Origin: CBFHSF01 sp965661055 | Lineage (GTDB): Bacteria > Bacteroidota > Bacteroidia > Flavobacteriales > Schleiferiaceae | NCBI GenBank assembly: GCA_965661055.1 | Contig: CBFICS010000012.1 | Location: 1 to 64,000 of the forward strand | Length of the DNA: 64,000 nt | Direction of reading: 5' to 3' | In this document: positions 18,949 to 26,940 of the stretch, piece by piece | Layout of the letters: each line of letters starts with the position of its first letter | Position numbering within the stretch: the first letter of the stretch is position 1 | Made by a program: the position numbers and the translations under genes | Notes under the pieces: model-generated | What the model was told of the DNA's origin: nothing | Databases searched by the model: none | Seen by the model: the letters and a program-made list of their open reading frames with translations, nothing else

Positions 18949-19078
18949 CAAATTCTATAATCTTTAGGAAGAATCAAAGGAATTTTTCAAGGATAAAATT
19001 CTATTTCAGTCCGTAAAGATTTCAGAACATAAAACACAATCAATAGAGGGTGGTGCCCTTTACAAATTGACGCCTAAA

Positions 19079-22000
19079 ATGAAAAAGTACGCAGAGTATT
19101 CTCATTTAGATCTTACAGCCATTCAAAAGGCTATTCTTGAATATTGGGATCGTGAAGACATTTTTGAAAAAAGTGTTTCTTCTCGTGAAGGAAAAGAACC
19201 TTTTGTATTTTATGAAGGCCCCCCATCTGCAAACGGTTTGCCTGGAATTCATCACGTGATGGCACGCGCGATTAAAGATATTTTTTGTCGCTATAAAACC
19301 CAAAGTGGGTTTCAAGTAAAGAGAAAGGCCGGTTGGGATACTCATGGATTACCTGTAGAGCTGGGCGTTGAAAAAGAACTAGGAATTACCAAAGAAGATA
19401 TAGGCACCAAAATATCTGTAGAAGAGTATAACAATGCTTGTAGAAATGCAGTTATGCGCTATACTGATATTTGGAATGACCTAACTCAGAAAATGGGTTA
19501 TTGGGTAGATATGGATGATCCATACATCACCTACAAAACTAAATACATTGAGTCCGTTTGGTGGCTATTAAAGCAACTCGACAACAAAGACTTGTTGTAC
19601 AAAGGTTACACCATTCAGCCTTATTCACCAAAGGCCGGTACCGGTTTGAGCAGTCATGAGTTAAATCAACCAGGCACCTATCAAGATGTAAAAGATGCCA
19701 CGGTAATTGCCATGTTTAAAACCATTACTTCTGAGAAAACCAAAGCACTTTGGGGTGATCAAGAGGTTTCATTGTTAGCATGGACAACTACTCCTTGGAC
19801 CTTGCCGAGTAATACCGCGTTGACCATTGGTGAGAAAATTAAGTATAGCTTAATCCACACTATAGATAGATACAATGGACGCGAAATCAAAGTGGTTTTG
19901 GCGTCTAATTTAGTGCCTAAATACTTCTCTGCTGAGTTTGAAAATGCTCCGTTTGAAGAAGTGAAAGTTGGTGCAAAAAACCTTCCTTGGAAGAAACTCG
20001 CCGAATTTTCAGGGTCAGATTTAGTCGACATTAAATATGAACAACTGCTTGATTACACCCTTCCTTACGAGCATCCTGAAAAGGCATTCAGAGTCATTCC
20101 GGGAGATTTTGTAACCACAGAAGACGGTACAGGTATTGTTCACACGGCTCCTACTTTTGGTGCAGATGACGCAAGAGTTGCCGCTGCCGCGGGAGTTCCT
20201 CCCATGTTGGTGTTAGATGAGTCTGACAACCCTATACCTTTGGTTGATTTACAAGGAAGATTTGTTCCTCAAATGGGAGATTTGGCCGGGAAGTATGTAA
20301 AGAACGAATACTATGATGAGGGTACGGCTCCTGATAAATCAGTTGACGTTGAAATCATTATCAAGCTTAAAGAAGCGGGTCAAGCTTTTTTAAGTGAAAA
20401 GTACGAGCATAGTTATCCACATTGTTGGAGAACAGACAAGCCTATTTTATATTATCCATTAGACTCTTGGTTTATTCGCTCAACGGCTAAAAAAGATCGA
20501 TTAATCGAGTTAAATAAAACCATTAATTGGAAGCCAGCAAGCACTGGAACAGGTCGTTTTGGCAATTGGCTAGAAAACTTAAACGACTGGAACCTTAGTA
20601 GATCAAGATATTGGGGCATTCCATTGCCAATATGGAGAACGGAAGACGGTACAGAGCAAAAAGTTATAGGGACTTTAGAAGACTTAAAAACAGAAATTGA
20701 AAAGTCATTGGCCGCTGGGCACATGTCTGAAAATCCACTTGCAAATTTTGAGGTTGGAGACATGAGCGAGGCAAATTACGATCAAATTGATCTTCACAGA
20801 CCTCACGCTGATCAAATTGTTTTGGTGTCAGATTCTGGTAAGCCCATGAAAAGAGAGACTGACCTTATTGATGTTTGGTTTGACTCAGGGTCTATGCCTT
20901 ATGCACAATGGCACTACCCATTTGAAAATAAAGAGTTAATCGACGAGAATAAGTTTTATCCAGCAAACTTTATCGCTGAAGGAGTTGATCAAACTCGTGG
21001 TTGGTTTTTTACACTTCACGCCATAGGAACAATGGTTTTTGATTCGGTTGCCTACAAGGCAGTGGTTTCAAACGGACTTGTTTTAGACAAGAATGGTCAA
21101 AAAATGTCTAAGCGTTTAGGAAATGCTGTTGAGCCATTTGAGGCCCTAGAAAAATACGGAGCAGATGCCATAAGGTGGTATATGTTAACCAATGCTCAGC
21201 CTTGGGACAACCTGAAATTTGACCTTGACGGAGTTACTGAAGTACAAAGAAAATTCTTTGGAACATTATATAATACCTACTCATTCTTTGCTCTTTATGC
21301 CAATGTTGATGGATTTAATTTTAGCGAAGAAGAGATTCCGGTTTCTCAAAGACCAGAGATTGATAGATGGATTTTATCTGAATTAAACTCGCTAATCCAA
21401 GAAGTGGTAGACGGCATGGATTCTTTTGAGCCTACAAGGGCTTTTAGAGCCATTCAAAACTTCACTACGGAGTATTTAAGCAACTGGTATGTAAGGCTTT
21501 GCCGAAGAAGATTTTGGAAAGGATCTTATGAGTTTGATAAAATTGCTGCCTACCAAACTCTTTACACTTGTTTAGAAACCATTGCTAAATTAGGGGCTCC
21601 TTTAGCTCCCTTCTTTATGGATAGGTTGTTCATGGACCTTAATGAAGTAACTGGAAAAGACAAGGTCCAATCTGTACATCTTAGCGACTTCCCAATTTTT
21701 GATAAGAGTCTGATTGATGAGTCTTTAGAAGAGAGAATGGAAGCGGCGCAACAAATGTCTTCAATGGTTTTGTCTCTTAGACAAAGAGAGAAAATTAAAG
21801 TAAGACAACCGTTGCAGAAAATTTCTATTCCCGTAACAACGGCTCACCAAATAGAGATGTGGAATTCTGTTAAAGAATTAATCTTGGCAGAAGTAAACGT
21901 CAAAGAGCTTGAGCTTGTTGAAGATGCAAACGTATTTAGTAAAAAAGCAAAGGCAGACTTCAAAAAATTAGGGCCTAAGTACGGTAAGATAATGAAACCA

Positions 22001-22465
22001 TTAGCGGGTCAAATTGCCCAGTTAAGCCAAGACCAAATTATTTCATTAGAAAATCAGGGAAGTGTTACTTTGAACATTTTAGATGAAGAGGTTGTTTTAA
22101 CTTCTGATGAAATAGAAGTTATCACGCAAGATATTCCAGGTATGCTCGTTCTATCAGAAGGTGGACATACCGTTGCGTTAGATGTTACCATATCTCCAGA
22201 GTTGAGAAGTGAAGGACTTGCCAGAGAACTAGTAAATAGACTGCAGAATTTGAGAAAAGAAAGCAAGTTAGAAGTTACTGATAAAATTAACGTTTCTTTT
22301 ACAGGAGATGAAGAAATAATTAATGCAATCAATGCAAATAAGGAGTACGTTTGCCAAGAAACGTTGACAGAACAGCTAACTGAAAACCCTGACGCTAAAT
22401 CAGCCAATGAACTTTCATTTGACGGGGTCACGGTTTATGTGAAAATTGAAAAATCTAAAAATTAG
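19079..22465 (+). CDS. ileS: Isoleucyl-tRNA synthetase (type 2-like, GxHH signature)
   Basis: A 1128-residue class I enzyme that charges tRNA-Ile in the cytoplasm. It has an HIGH-region motif, an editing domain (about 190-400, with TTPWTLPSNTA), the KMSKR loop at 675-679, and a helical anticodon-binding C-terminal part. The length and KMSKR (rather than KMSKS) fit the type 2 lineage. The HIGH motif reads GIHH at residues 56-59, with the first His and the Gly exchanged. The ATG at 19079 is preferred over an in-frame TTG at 19067, which adds only four residues. The gene has its own promoter and a long leader. Confidence 0.95.
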   Translation: MKKYAEYSHLDLTAIQKAILEYWDREDIFEKSVSSREGKEPFVFYEGPPSANGLPGIHHVMARAIKDIFCRYKTQSGFQVKRKAGWDTHGLPVELGVEKELGITKEDIGTKISVEEYNNACRNAVMRYTDIWNDLTQKMGYWVDMDDPYITYKTKYIESVWWLLKQLDNKDLLYKGYTIQPYSPKAGTGLSSHELNQPGTYQDVKDATVIAMFKTITSEKTKALWGDQEVSLLAWTTTPWTLPSNTALTIGEKIKYSLIHTIDRYNGREIKVVLASNLVPKYFSAEFENAPFEEVKVGAKNLPWKKLAEFSGSDLVDIKYEQLLDYTLPYEHPEKAFRVIPGDFVTTEDGTGIVHTAPTFGADDARVAAAAGVPPMLVLDESDNPIPLVDLQGRFVPQMGDLAGKYVKNEYYDEGTAPDKSVDVEIIIKLKEAGQAFLSEKYEHSYPHCWRTDKPILYYPLDSWFIRSTAKKDRLIELNKTINWKPASTGTGRFGNWLENLNDWNLSRSRYWGIPLPIWRTEDGTEQKVIGTLEDLKTEIEKSLAAGHMSENPLANFEVGDMSEANYDQIDLHRPHADQIVLVSDSGKPMKRETDLIDVWFDSGSMPYAQWHYPFENKELIDENKFYPANFIAEGVDQTRGWFFTLHAIGTMVFDSVAYKAVVSNGLVLDKNGQKMSKRLGNAVEPFEALEKYGADAIRWYMLTNAQPWDNLKFDLDGVTEVQRKFFGTLYNTYSFFALYANVDGFNFSEEEIPVSQRPEIDRWILSELNSLIQEVVDGMDSFEPTRAFRAIQNFTTEYLSNWYVRLCRRRFWKGSYEFDKIAAYQTLYTCLETIAKLGAPLAPFFMDRLFMDLNEVTGKDKVQSVHLSDFPIFDKSLIDESLEERMEAAQQMSSMVLSLRQREKIKVRQPLQKISIPVTTAHQIEMWNSVKELILAEVNVKELELVEDANVFSKKAKADFKKLGPKYGKIMKPLAGQIAQLSQDQIISLENQGSVTLNILDEEVVLTSDEIEVITQDIPGMLVLSEGGHTVALDVTISPELRSEGLARELVNRLQNLRKESKLEVTDKINVSFTGDEEIINAINANKEYVCQETLTEQLTENPDAKSANELSFDGVTVYVKIEKSKN

Positions 22466-22509
22466 GTATTGATTTCTGTTAGTTTAAGCAAAAAAATGAA
22501 ATAGAATTT

Positions 22510-22517
22510 TATATTCG
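22510..22517 (+). promoter_or_regulatory. Possible -7 box of the DksA-like gene
   Basis: TATATTCG differs from TAnnTTTG at one position. It lies 26 bases before the ATG at 22544, in the only gap between ileS and the following genes. The same TTCG variant appears before aspS and before the gene at 40985. Confidence 0.4.
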
Positions 22518-22543
22518 CACATTCTGTTTTTAAAAGATAAGCT

Positions 22544-22921
22544 ATGAGCCAAGATAATAACCGATATAGTGATAAGGCGCTTGAAGAATTCAAAACCCTT
22601 ATTTTAGAAAAGATTGCCAAGGCAGAAAAAGATTTAGAATTGCTAAAAGAGAACTTTGCCAACGATAAAAACAATGGTACTGATGACACCTCACCAACGT
22701 TTAAGTCTTTTGAAGAAGGCTCTGACACTATGAGCAAAGAAGCAAATTCACAGCTGGCAGCTCGTCAAGAAAAATTCATTAGAGATTTAAAAGGAGCTTT
22801 GGTTAGGATAGAAAACAAGACCTATGGAATTTGTCGTGTAACCGGCAAACTAATTAATGCTGAAAGATTGAAATTGGTTCCTCATGCTACATTAAGTATG
22901 GAAGCCAAAAGAAAGCAGTAG
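22544..22921 (+). CDS. TraR/DksA family protein without the zinc cysteines
   Basis: A 125-residue protein with an N-terminal coiled coil (about 8-45) and the DksA-like C-terminal block YGICRVTGKLINAERLKLVP (93-112). Proper DksA/TraR proteins bind zinc through four cysteines; here only one (in GICR) remains, with CxxT and GKLI replacing the metal site. This is, as I recall, typical of the Bacteroidota branch. It probably acts near RNA polymerase, though this is not shown for this branch. Its TAG stop shares its last base with the GTG start of lspA. Confidence 0.85.
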   Translation: MSQDNNRYSDKALEEFKTLILEKIAKAEKDLELLKENFANDKNNGTDDTSPTFKSFEEGSDTMSKEANSQLAARQEKFIRDLKGALVRIENKTYGICRVTGKLINAERLKLVPHATLSMEAKRKQ

Positions 22922-23544
22922 TGAGAAAATCTTTAATCATTGTATTTCTTGTTTTACTTTTTGACCAAGCCTCAAAAATCTGGGTTAAGCTGAATATGTC
23001 AATAGGTGAAAATGTGATTTTTACCGATTGGTTCAGATTGCATTTTACCGAAAATCCTGGAATGGCATTTGGCATGGAATGGGGAGGAATCTGGGGAAAA
23101 ATCGCCCTAAGCGTTTTCCGTTTTTTTGCCATCATTGGAATACTTTATTGGTTAAAGTCATTATTAAAAAAAAACGTCCATCAAATTGCAATTGTTTCTG
23201 TGTCACTAATACTAGCAGGAGCCATTGGTAACCTAATTGATTCAACTGTTTACGGGCTGATTTTTGACAAGGGTCTAACCTATGACTTAGCTTCTGGTCA
23301 ATATATTGATTACCACGGAATAGCACATTTATCTACAGATGGCTATGCATCCTTTTTAACAGGTAGTGTAGTAGACATGCTTTACTTCCCGTTGTACGAA
23401 GGTTACCTCCCAGACTGGATCCCCTTTAAAGGTGGAGACTATTTTGTTTTTTTCAGACCCATCTTTAATATTGCAGATACATCCATTTCTTTTGGGGTGG
23501 CATTGCTAATATTATTCCAGAAAAAGACATTCCCTAAAGACTAA
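22921..23544 (+). CDS. lspA: Lipoprotein signal peptidase (signal peptidase II)
   Basis: A 207-residue inner-membrane aspartyl protease that removes signal peptides from prolipoproteins. The two catalytic aspartates are present, in GSVVDMLYF and FNIADTSIS, as is GAIGNLID. The protein is longer than the roughly 160 residues of E. coli LspA because of insertions between NLID and VVDM and between VVDM and FNIAD. The start is a GTG overlapping the previous stop by one base, so translation is probably coupled to the DksA-like gene. The arginine usual after NxxD is Ser here. Confidence 0.92.
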   Translation: MRKSLIIVFLVLLFDQASKIWVKLNMSIGENVIFTDWFRLHFTENPGMAFGMEWGGIWGKIALSVFRFFAIIGILYWLKSLLKKNVHQIAIVSVSLILAGAIGNLIDSTVYGLIFDKGLTYDLASGQYIDYHGIAHLSTDGYASFLTGSVVDMLYFPLYEGYLPDWIPFKGGDYFVFFRPIFNIADTSISFGVALLILFQKKTFPKD

Positions 23545-23561
23545 TTCAAGTCTATCCTCCT

Positions 23562-23569
23562 TATATTTG
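23562..23569 (+). promoter_or_regulatory. -7 promoter box of the M28 peptidase gene
   Basis: TATATTTG is a perfect -7 box, 15 bases before the ATG at 23585. It overlaps a possible TTG start at 23567, which is therefore unlikely to be used. Identical to the box before the RidA-like gene. Confidence 0.6.
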
Positions 23570-23584
23570 AAAAAACATTTAAAA

Positions 23585-25270
23585 ATGCGCAACGTATTCA
23601 CATTCCTATTTGTCCTCGTGACAGTTTTCTCGAATGCTCAAACCAGAACCATTCCTGCGCAAGCATTTGATTTAAAATTATTAAAAGCAGACCTAACTTA
23701 TTTGGCCTCAGATGAACTGAAAGGTAGGTTTCCAGGAACTGAAGGCGAAGATTTAGCTGCCGCTTATATAGAAAAGCAGTTTGCTAAATTAGGAATACAA
23801 CCCAGAGGTACTAGCGGTTACAAGCAGACCTTTGAAATGTATGTTGATGCTGAAATCGGCAAAGCAAACTTCATGGTGCTAAAAGGTGATACAACCTCTT
23901 ATCCACACGGATTGTACCCGGTAAAGTATAGCTCTACAGGAGTTGCTACCGGGAAAACTCTTTTTGTAAACTTCGGTATAGTGGCTGAAGATCTTAATCA
24001 CAATGACTTGGTGGATTATGAGAAGGGAGATTTTAAAGGGCGTATTGTGGTTATGGACGTCAGTTCTCCTGACGGAATACATCCTCATTCAAAATATGTT
24101 GCCCATTATGATCTTGAAGAAAGGGTTAAAAGACTTGTTGAATATGGTGCAGAAGGGGTGGTATTGATAAACCCCGGAGACCTTGCCAATGATCCAAATC
24201 CTAGATTCGAAAGAATTTATTCAGTGGGCGTACCAGTTGTCTTTGTAACCAATGAAGAAACGGCTGAGTACTTGTCAAAAAAGAAAAAGAAGATTACTAT
24301 TTCTGCAGAGCTACAAGAGAAAAAGGTTAAGGCAAAGAACATTGTTGGTTTTCTAAACCTAAACAAAGAAAAAACAGTAGTTATTGGAGCTCATTATGAT
24401 CATTTAGGCATGGGTACTACCAGTTCATTGTACCGTGGGGTTCCGCAAATTCACAATGGGGCAGATGACAACGCTAGTGGTACTGCAGGGCTTCTTACCT
24501 TAGCTAGATACTTTTCAAATCACAGTGCAGATTTCAGCACTAACTTTTTATTTATTGGATTTTCAGGGGAAGAAGAAGGATTGTTAGGTTCTGACTATTG
24601 GACAAAAAACCCTACTCTTGATCTTAGCTCACTTCAATATATGCTCAATATGGATATGATTGGGCGCCTCGATGCAAATGACAAGGTTATCGAGGTTAAC
24701 GGAGTGGGAACCTCTCCATTGTGGAAGGAAAAGATTCCAACTCTTGAGTTGAATGAAATAAAGTTAAAAACCACGGTTTCAGGAATTGGACCTTCTGATC
24801 AAACAAGCTTTTATCACATAAAGGTTCCTGCTCTACATTTCTTTACGGGGACCCATAGTGATTATCACAAACCAAGTGATGACGCCGACAAGATTAATTA
24901 TAAAGGAGAGGCGCAGGTTCTTGCCTTAATGGTTGACCTTGTAAAGGCAATGGATGGCGAAAAAAACGTGCCCTTTACTACCACGGTTAATGATAATTCA
25001 AGAAAAGCGCCAAGATTTTCAGTGACCTTAGGGGTAATTCCAGATTACGCTTTTGACGGAGCTGGTATGAAAATAAATGGTGTAAACGATGGCAAGCCTG
25101 CGGCTGCAGCCGGAATGTTAGAAGGAGACATCGTTATTCAAATAGGAGACTTTAAGATAAAAGATATGTACTCTTATATGGATGCATTATCGGCTTACCA
25201 AAAAGGCGATAAGGTAAAGGTTACTTACCTTAGAGATGGAAAAGAAATTACAACCGACTTACAGTTTTAA
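23585..25270 (+). CDS. M28 family zinc peptidase with PDZ domain
   Basis: A 561-residue exported aminopeptidase. A signal peptide (about 1-18) is followed by a PA-like insert (about 100-240), and the M28 catalytic domain with co-catalytic zinc motifs AHYDHLG, NGADDNASGTAG, SGEEEGLLGS, NMDMIGR and THSDYHKPSDD. A PDZ domain closes the protein (about 470-560, with PAAAAGMLEGDIVIQI). The final domain suggests binding of peptide C-termini. It lies 40 bases after lspA but has its own promoter box, and its TAA stop shares one base with the gpsA ATG. Confidence 0.9.
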   Translation: MRNVFTFLFVLVTVFSNAQTRTIPAQAFDLKLLKADLTYLASDELKGRFPGTEGEDLAAAYIEKQFAKLGIQPRGTSGYKQTFEMYVDAEIGKANFMVLKGDTTSYPHGLYPVKYSSTGVATGKTLFVNFGIVAEDLNHNDLVDYEKGDFKGRIVVMDVSSPDGIHPHSKYVAHYDLEERVKRLVEYGAEGVVLINPGDLANDPNPRFERIYSVGVPVVFVTNEETAEYLSKKKKKITISAELQEKKVKAKNIVGFLNLNKEKTVVIGAHYDHLGMGTTSSLYRGVPQIHNGADDNASGTAGLLTLARYFSNHSADFSTNFLFIGFSGEEEGLLGSDYWTKNPTLDLSSLQYMLNMDMIGRLDANDKVIEVNGVGTSPLWKEKIPTLELNEIKLKTTVSGIGPSDQTSFYHIKVPALHFFTGTHSDYHKPSDDADKINYKGEAQVLALMVDLVKAMDGEKNVPFTTTVNDNSRKAPRFSVTLGVIPDYAFDGAGMKINGVNDGKPAAAAGMLEGDIVIQIGDFKIKDMYSYMDALSAYQKGDKVKVTYLRDGKEITTDLQF

Positions 25271-26286
25271 TGGGTACTAATAAACCATCCAATAGCAGTT
25301 CTAAATCTATTGCCGTAATTGGTGGAGGAAGCTGGGCTACCGCCTTGGTGAAAATTCTTTCTGAGACAAACGATTACGTAGGTTGGTGGATACGAGATGA
25401 AAATGATGTAGTTCATATCAAAAGGTATCACCACAATCCAAAATATTTGAGTTCGGTAGAACTTAGTACAGAGAAAATAGCTGTAAGTAGTGATCTAAAC
25501 CACGTGGTTTCAGAAGCTGATTACTTGATATTTGCCGTCCCATCGGCCTTTCTTAAAAACGCATTATCTTCTTTGACAGAAAGCTTGAGCGACAAGTTTG
25601 TGTTTTCAGCTATTAAAGGTATTGTCCCGGATGAAAACCTTATCGTTGGAGAGTTTTTTAATCAAAACTATCAAGTTCCACTAGAGAACATTGGGGTTAT
25701 TATGGGGCCTTGTCATGCAGAAGAGGTGGCTCTTGAACGACTATCTTATTTAACTGTAGCCTGCTTAGAAGAAGAAACAGCAACTTTTGTAGCCGACAGA
25801 CTAAAATGCGATTTCATTTTAACCAAAACCTCAGATGACATATACGGAACGGAGTACGCTGCTGTTTTAAAGAACATTTATTCATTGGCTGCGGGAATTT
25901 GTAATGGTCTAGGATACGGAGACAATTTTCAAGCGGTACTTATCTCAAATGCCTTACGAGAAATGAAGCGATTCATAAAGGCAGTTCATCCCATTAAAAG
26001 GGATATTGCGGGCTCTGCATATCTAGGAGACCTTTTAGTTACAGCCTATTCTCAATTTAGTAGAAATAGGATGTTCGGGACAATGATAGGCAAAGGGTAC
26101 ACCATCCGTTCTGCTCAGTTAGAAATGAACATGGTGGCAGAAGGGTATTATGCGGCAAAATTAATTAAAGAGGTTAAAGGGCAACATGAAGTGAAAATGC
26201 CCATAAGCAATGCCGTTTATAAAATACTCTACGAAGGAAAGAACCCAAAGAAGGTTATGGAAAGGCTAGCAAAAAAGCTGTTTTAA
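25270..26286 (+). CDS. gpsA: NAD(P)H-dependent glycerol-3-phosphate dehydrogenase
   Basis: A 338-residue enzyme that reduces dihydroxyacetone phosphate to sn-glycerol-3-phosphate for phospholipid synthesis. The Rossmann motif GGGSWATALVKIL is at about 18-30. The catalytic lysine region EYAAVLKNIYSLAAGICNGL is conserved. It starts one base inside the M28 stop (TAATG) and is probably cotranscribed. Its end overlaps the end of the convergent Crp-type gene by four bases (TTAA). Confidence 0.93.
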   Translation: MGTNKPSNSSSKSIAVIGGGSWATALVKILSETNDYVGWWIRDENDVVHIKRYHHNPKYLSSVELSTEKIAVSSDLNHVVSEADYLIFAVPSAFLKNALSSLTESLSDKFVFSAIKGIVPDENLIVGEFFNQNYQVPLENIGVIMGPCHAEEVALERLSYLTVACLEEETATFVADRLKCDFILTKTSDDIYGTEYAAVLKNIYSLAAGICNGLGYGDNFQAVLISNALREMKRFIKAVHPIKRDIAGSAYLGDLLVTAYSQFSRNRMFGTMIGKGYTIRSAQLEMNMVAEGYYAAKLIKEVKGQHEVKMPISNAVYKILYEGKNPKKVMERLAKKLF

Positions 26287-26855
26287 ATTGATCTTAGTTT
26301 TTTAAACTCACCTAAAGATATATTCAAAAAAGTAGCTAAAATTGAGTCAGGAATTCTCTCTAGTAATTCCGGTCTATACTTAAGAATTTCTTCATACCTC
26401 TCTTTTGGGTCAGACTTGATAAAGGCAGCCAATCTTTTCTGGGCCTGAATATATCTTTCTTCAGCCACCTTTCTTTGAAGGTGGTTCCAAGCGGGTAAAT
26501 GATCGTCAAGAATCTTCATCTTTTCATAAGGCAACCATAGTGCATTGGTTTTCTCAATGGTTTCAACGAAACCCTCTGCGGGTGTTTGATGTAAAAAGCT
26601 TTCATAGGCGCCTGCAAATAAGCCTTCTAAAAAAATAAACAAGGTCTTTTTTTCTGAACCATCTTCGTGGTAAAAATGCATGGACCCTTCCGAAATAAAA
26701 AACACCTTATTGGCAATATCGCCTTTCTTAATTACGGTTGTGCCCGGAGCAAATTCTTCATAGGTAAAATGGGTTTTCAGCAATTCAATTTCTTTAGGAG
26801 AAATATCAACAACGTTATTAATAGTAGACAAAAGAATGTTAAAGGCTTTTTCCAT
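26283..26855 (-). CDS. Crp/Fnr family transcriptional regulator
   Basis: A 190-residue regulator with an N-terminal cyclic-nucleotide-binding-type beta barrel (about 25-115, including APGTTVIKKGDIANKVFFI) and a C-terminal winged helix with the recognition segment IPDSILATFLNISLGEFKKL near 167-186. This is the common Bacteroidota Crp-like type; effector unknown. The ATG at 26855 is taken because a promoter box lies at 26870-26877; a TTG one codon upstream is also possible. It is not cotranscribed with its neighbours. Confidence 0.85.
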   Translation of the reverse strand: MEKAFNILLSTINNVVDISPKEIELLKTHFTYEEFAPGTTVIKKGDIANKVFFISEGSMHFYHEDGSEKKTLFIFLEGLFAGAYESFLHQTPAEGFVETIEKTNALWLPYEKMKILDDHLPAWNHLQRKVAEERYIQAQKRLAAFIKSDPKERYEEILKYRPELLERIPDSILATFLNISLGEFKKLRSI

Positions 26856-26869
26856 CAAAATAGTTTTAG

Positions 26870-26897
26870 CAAAGATACATTCAAACAGACAATCAAA
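26870..26897 (-). promoter_or_regulatory. Promoter of the Crp-type gene
   Basis: On the minus strand, TTTG (26894-26897) is followed after 16 bases by TATCTTTG (26870-26877), a perfect -7 box. The leader to the ATG at 26855 would be about 8 bases. It is one of the most complete promoters in the window, although the spacing is slightly short. Confidence 0.6.
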
Positions 26898-26907
26898 CGG
26901 TAATAAT

Positions 26908-26933
26908 AAAAAAAACGGCCAGAGCCGTTTTTT
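26908..26933. terminator. Bidirectional intrinsic terminator
   Basis: An A-run and CGGC, a four-base loop (CAGA), then GCCG and a T-run form a GC-core hairpin flanked by A and T tracts on both strands. It lies 7 bases past the stop of the outer membrane protein gene, whose transcript it should end, and upstream of the Crp-type gene. Confidence 0.8.
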
Positions 26934-26940
26934 AAGTGAT

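Noticed and set aside
19041..19062. AGGGTGGTGCCC in the ileS leader resembles the T-box antiterminator motif AGGGTGGNACC.
   Set aside because: T-boxes are essentially confined to Firmicutes and related groups; the sequence differs at the key ACC, and I find no specifier loop or terminator hairpin before ileS.
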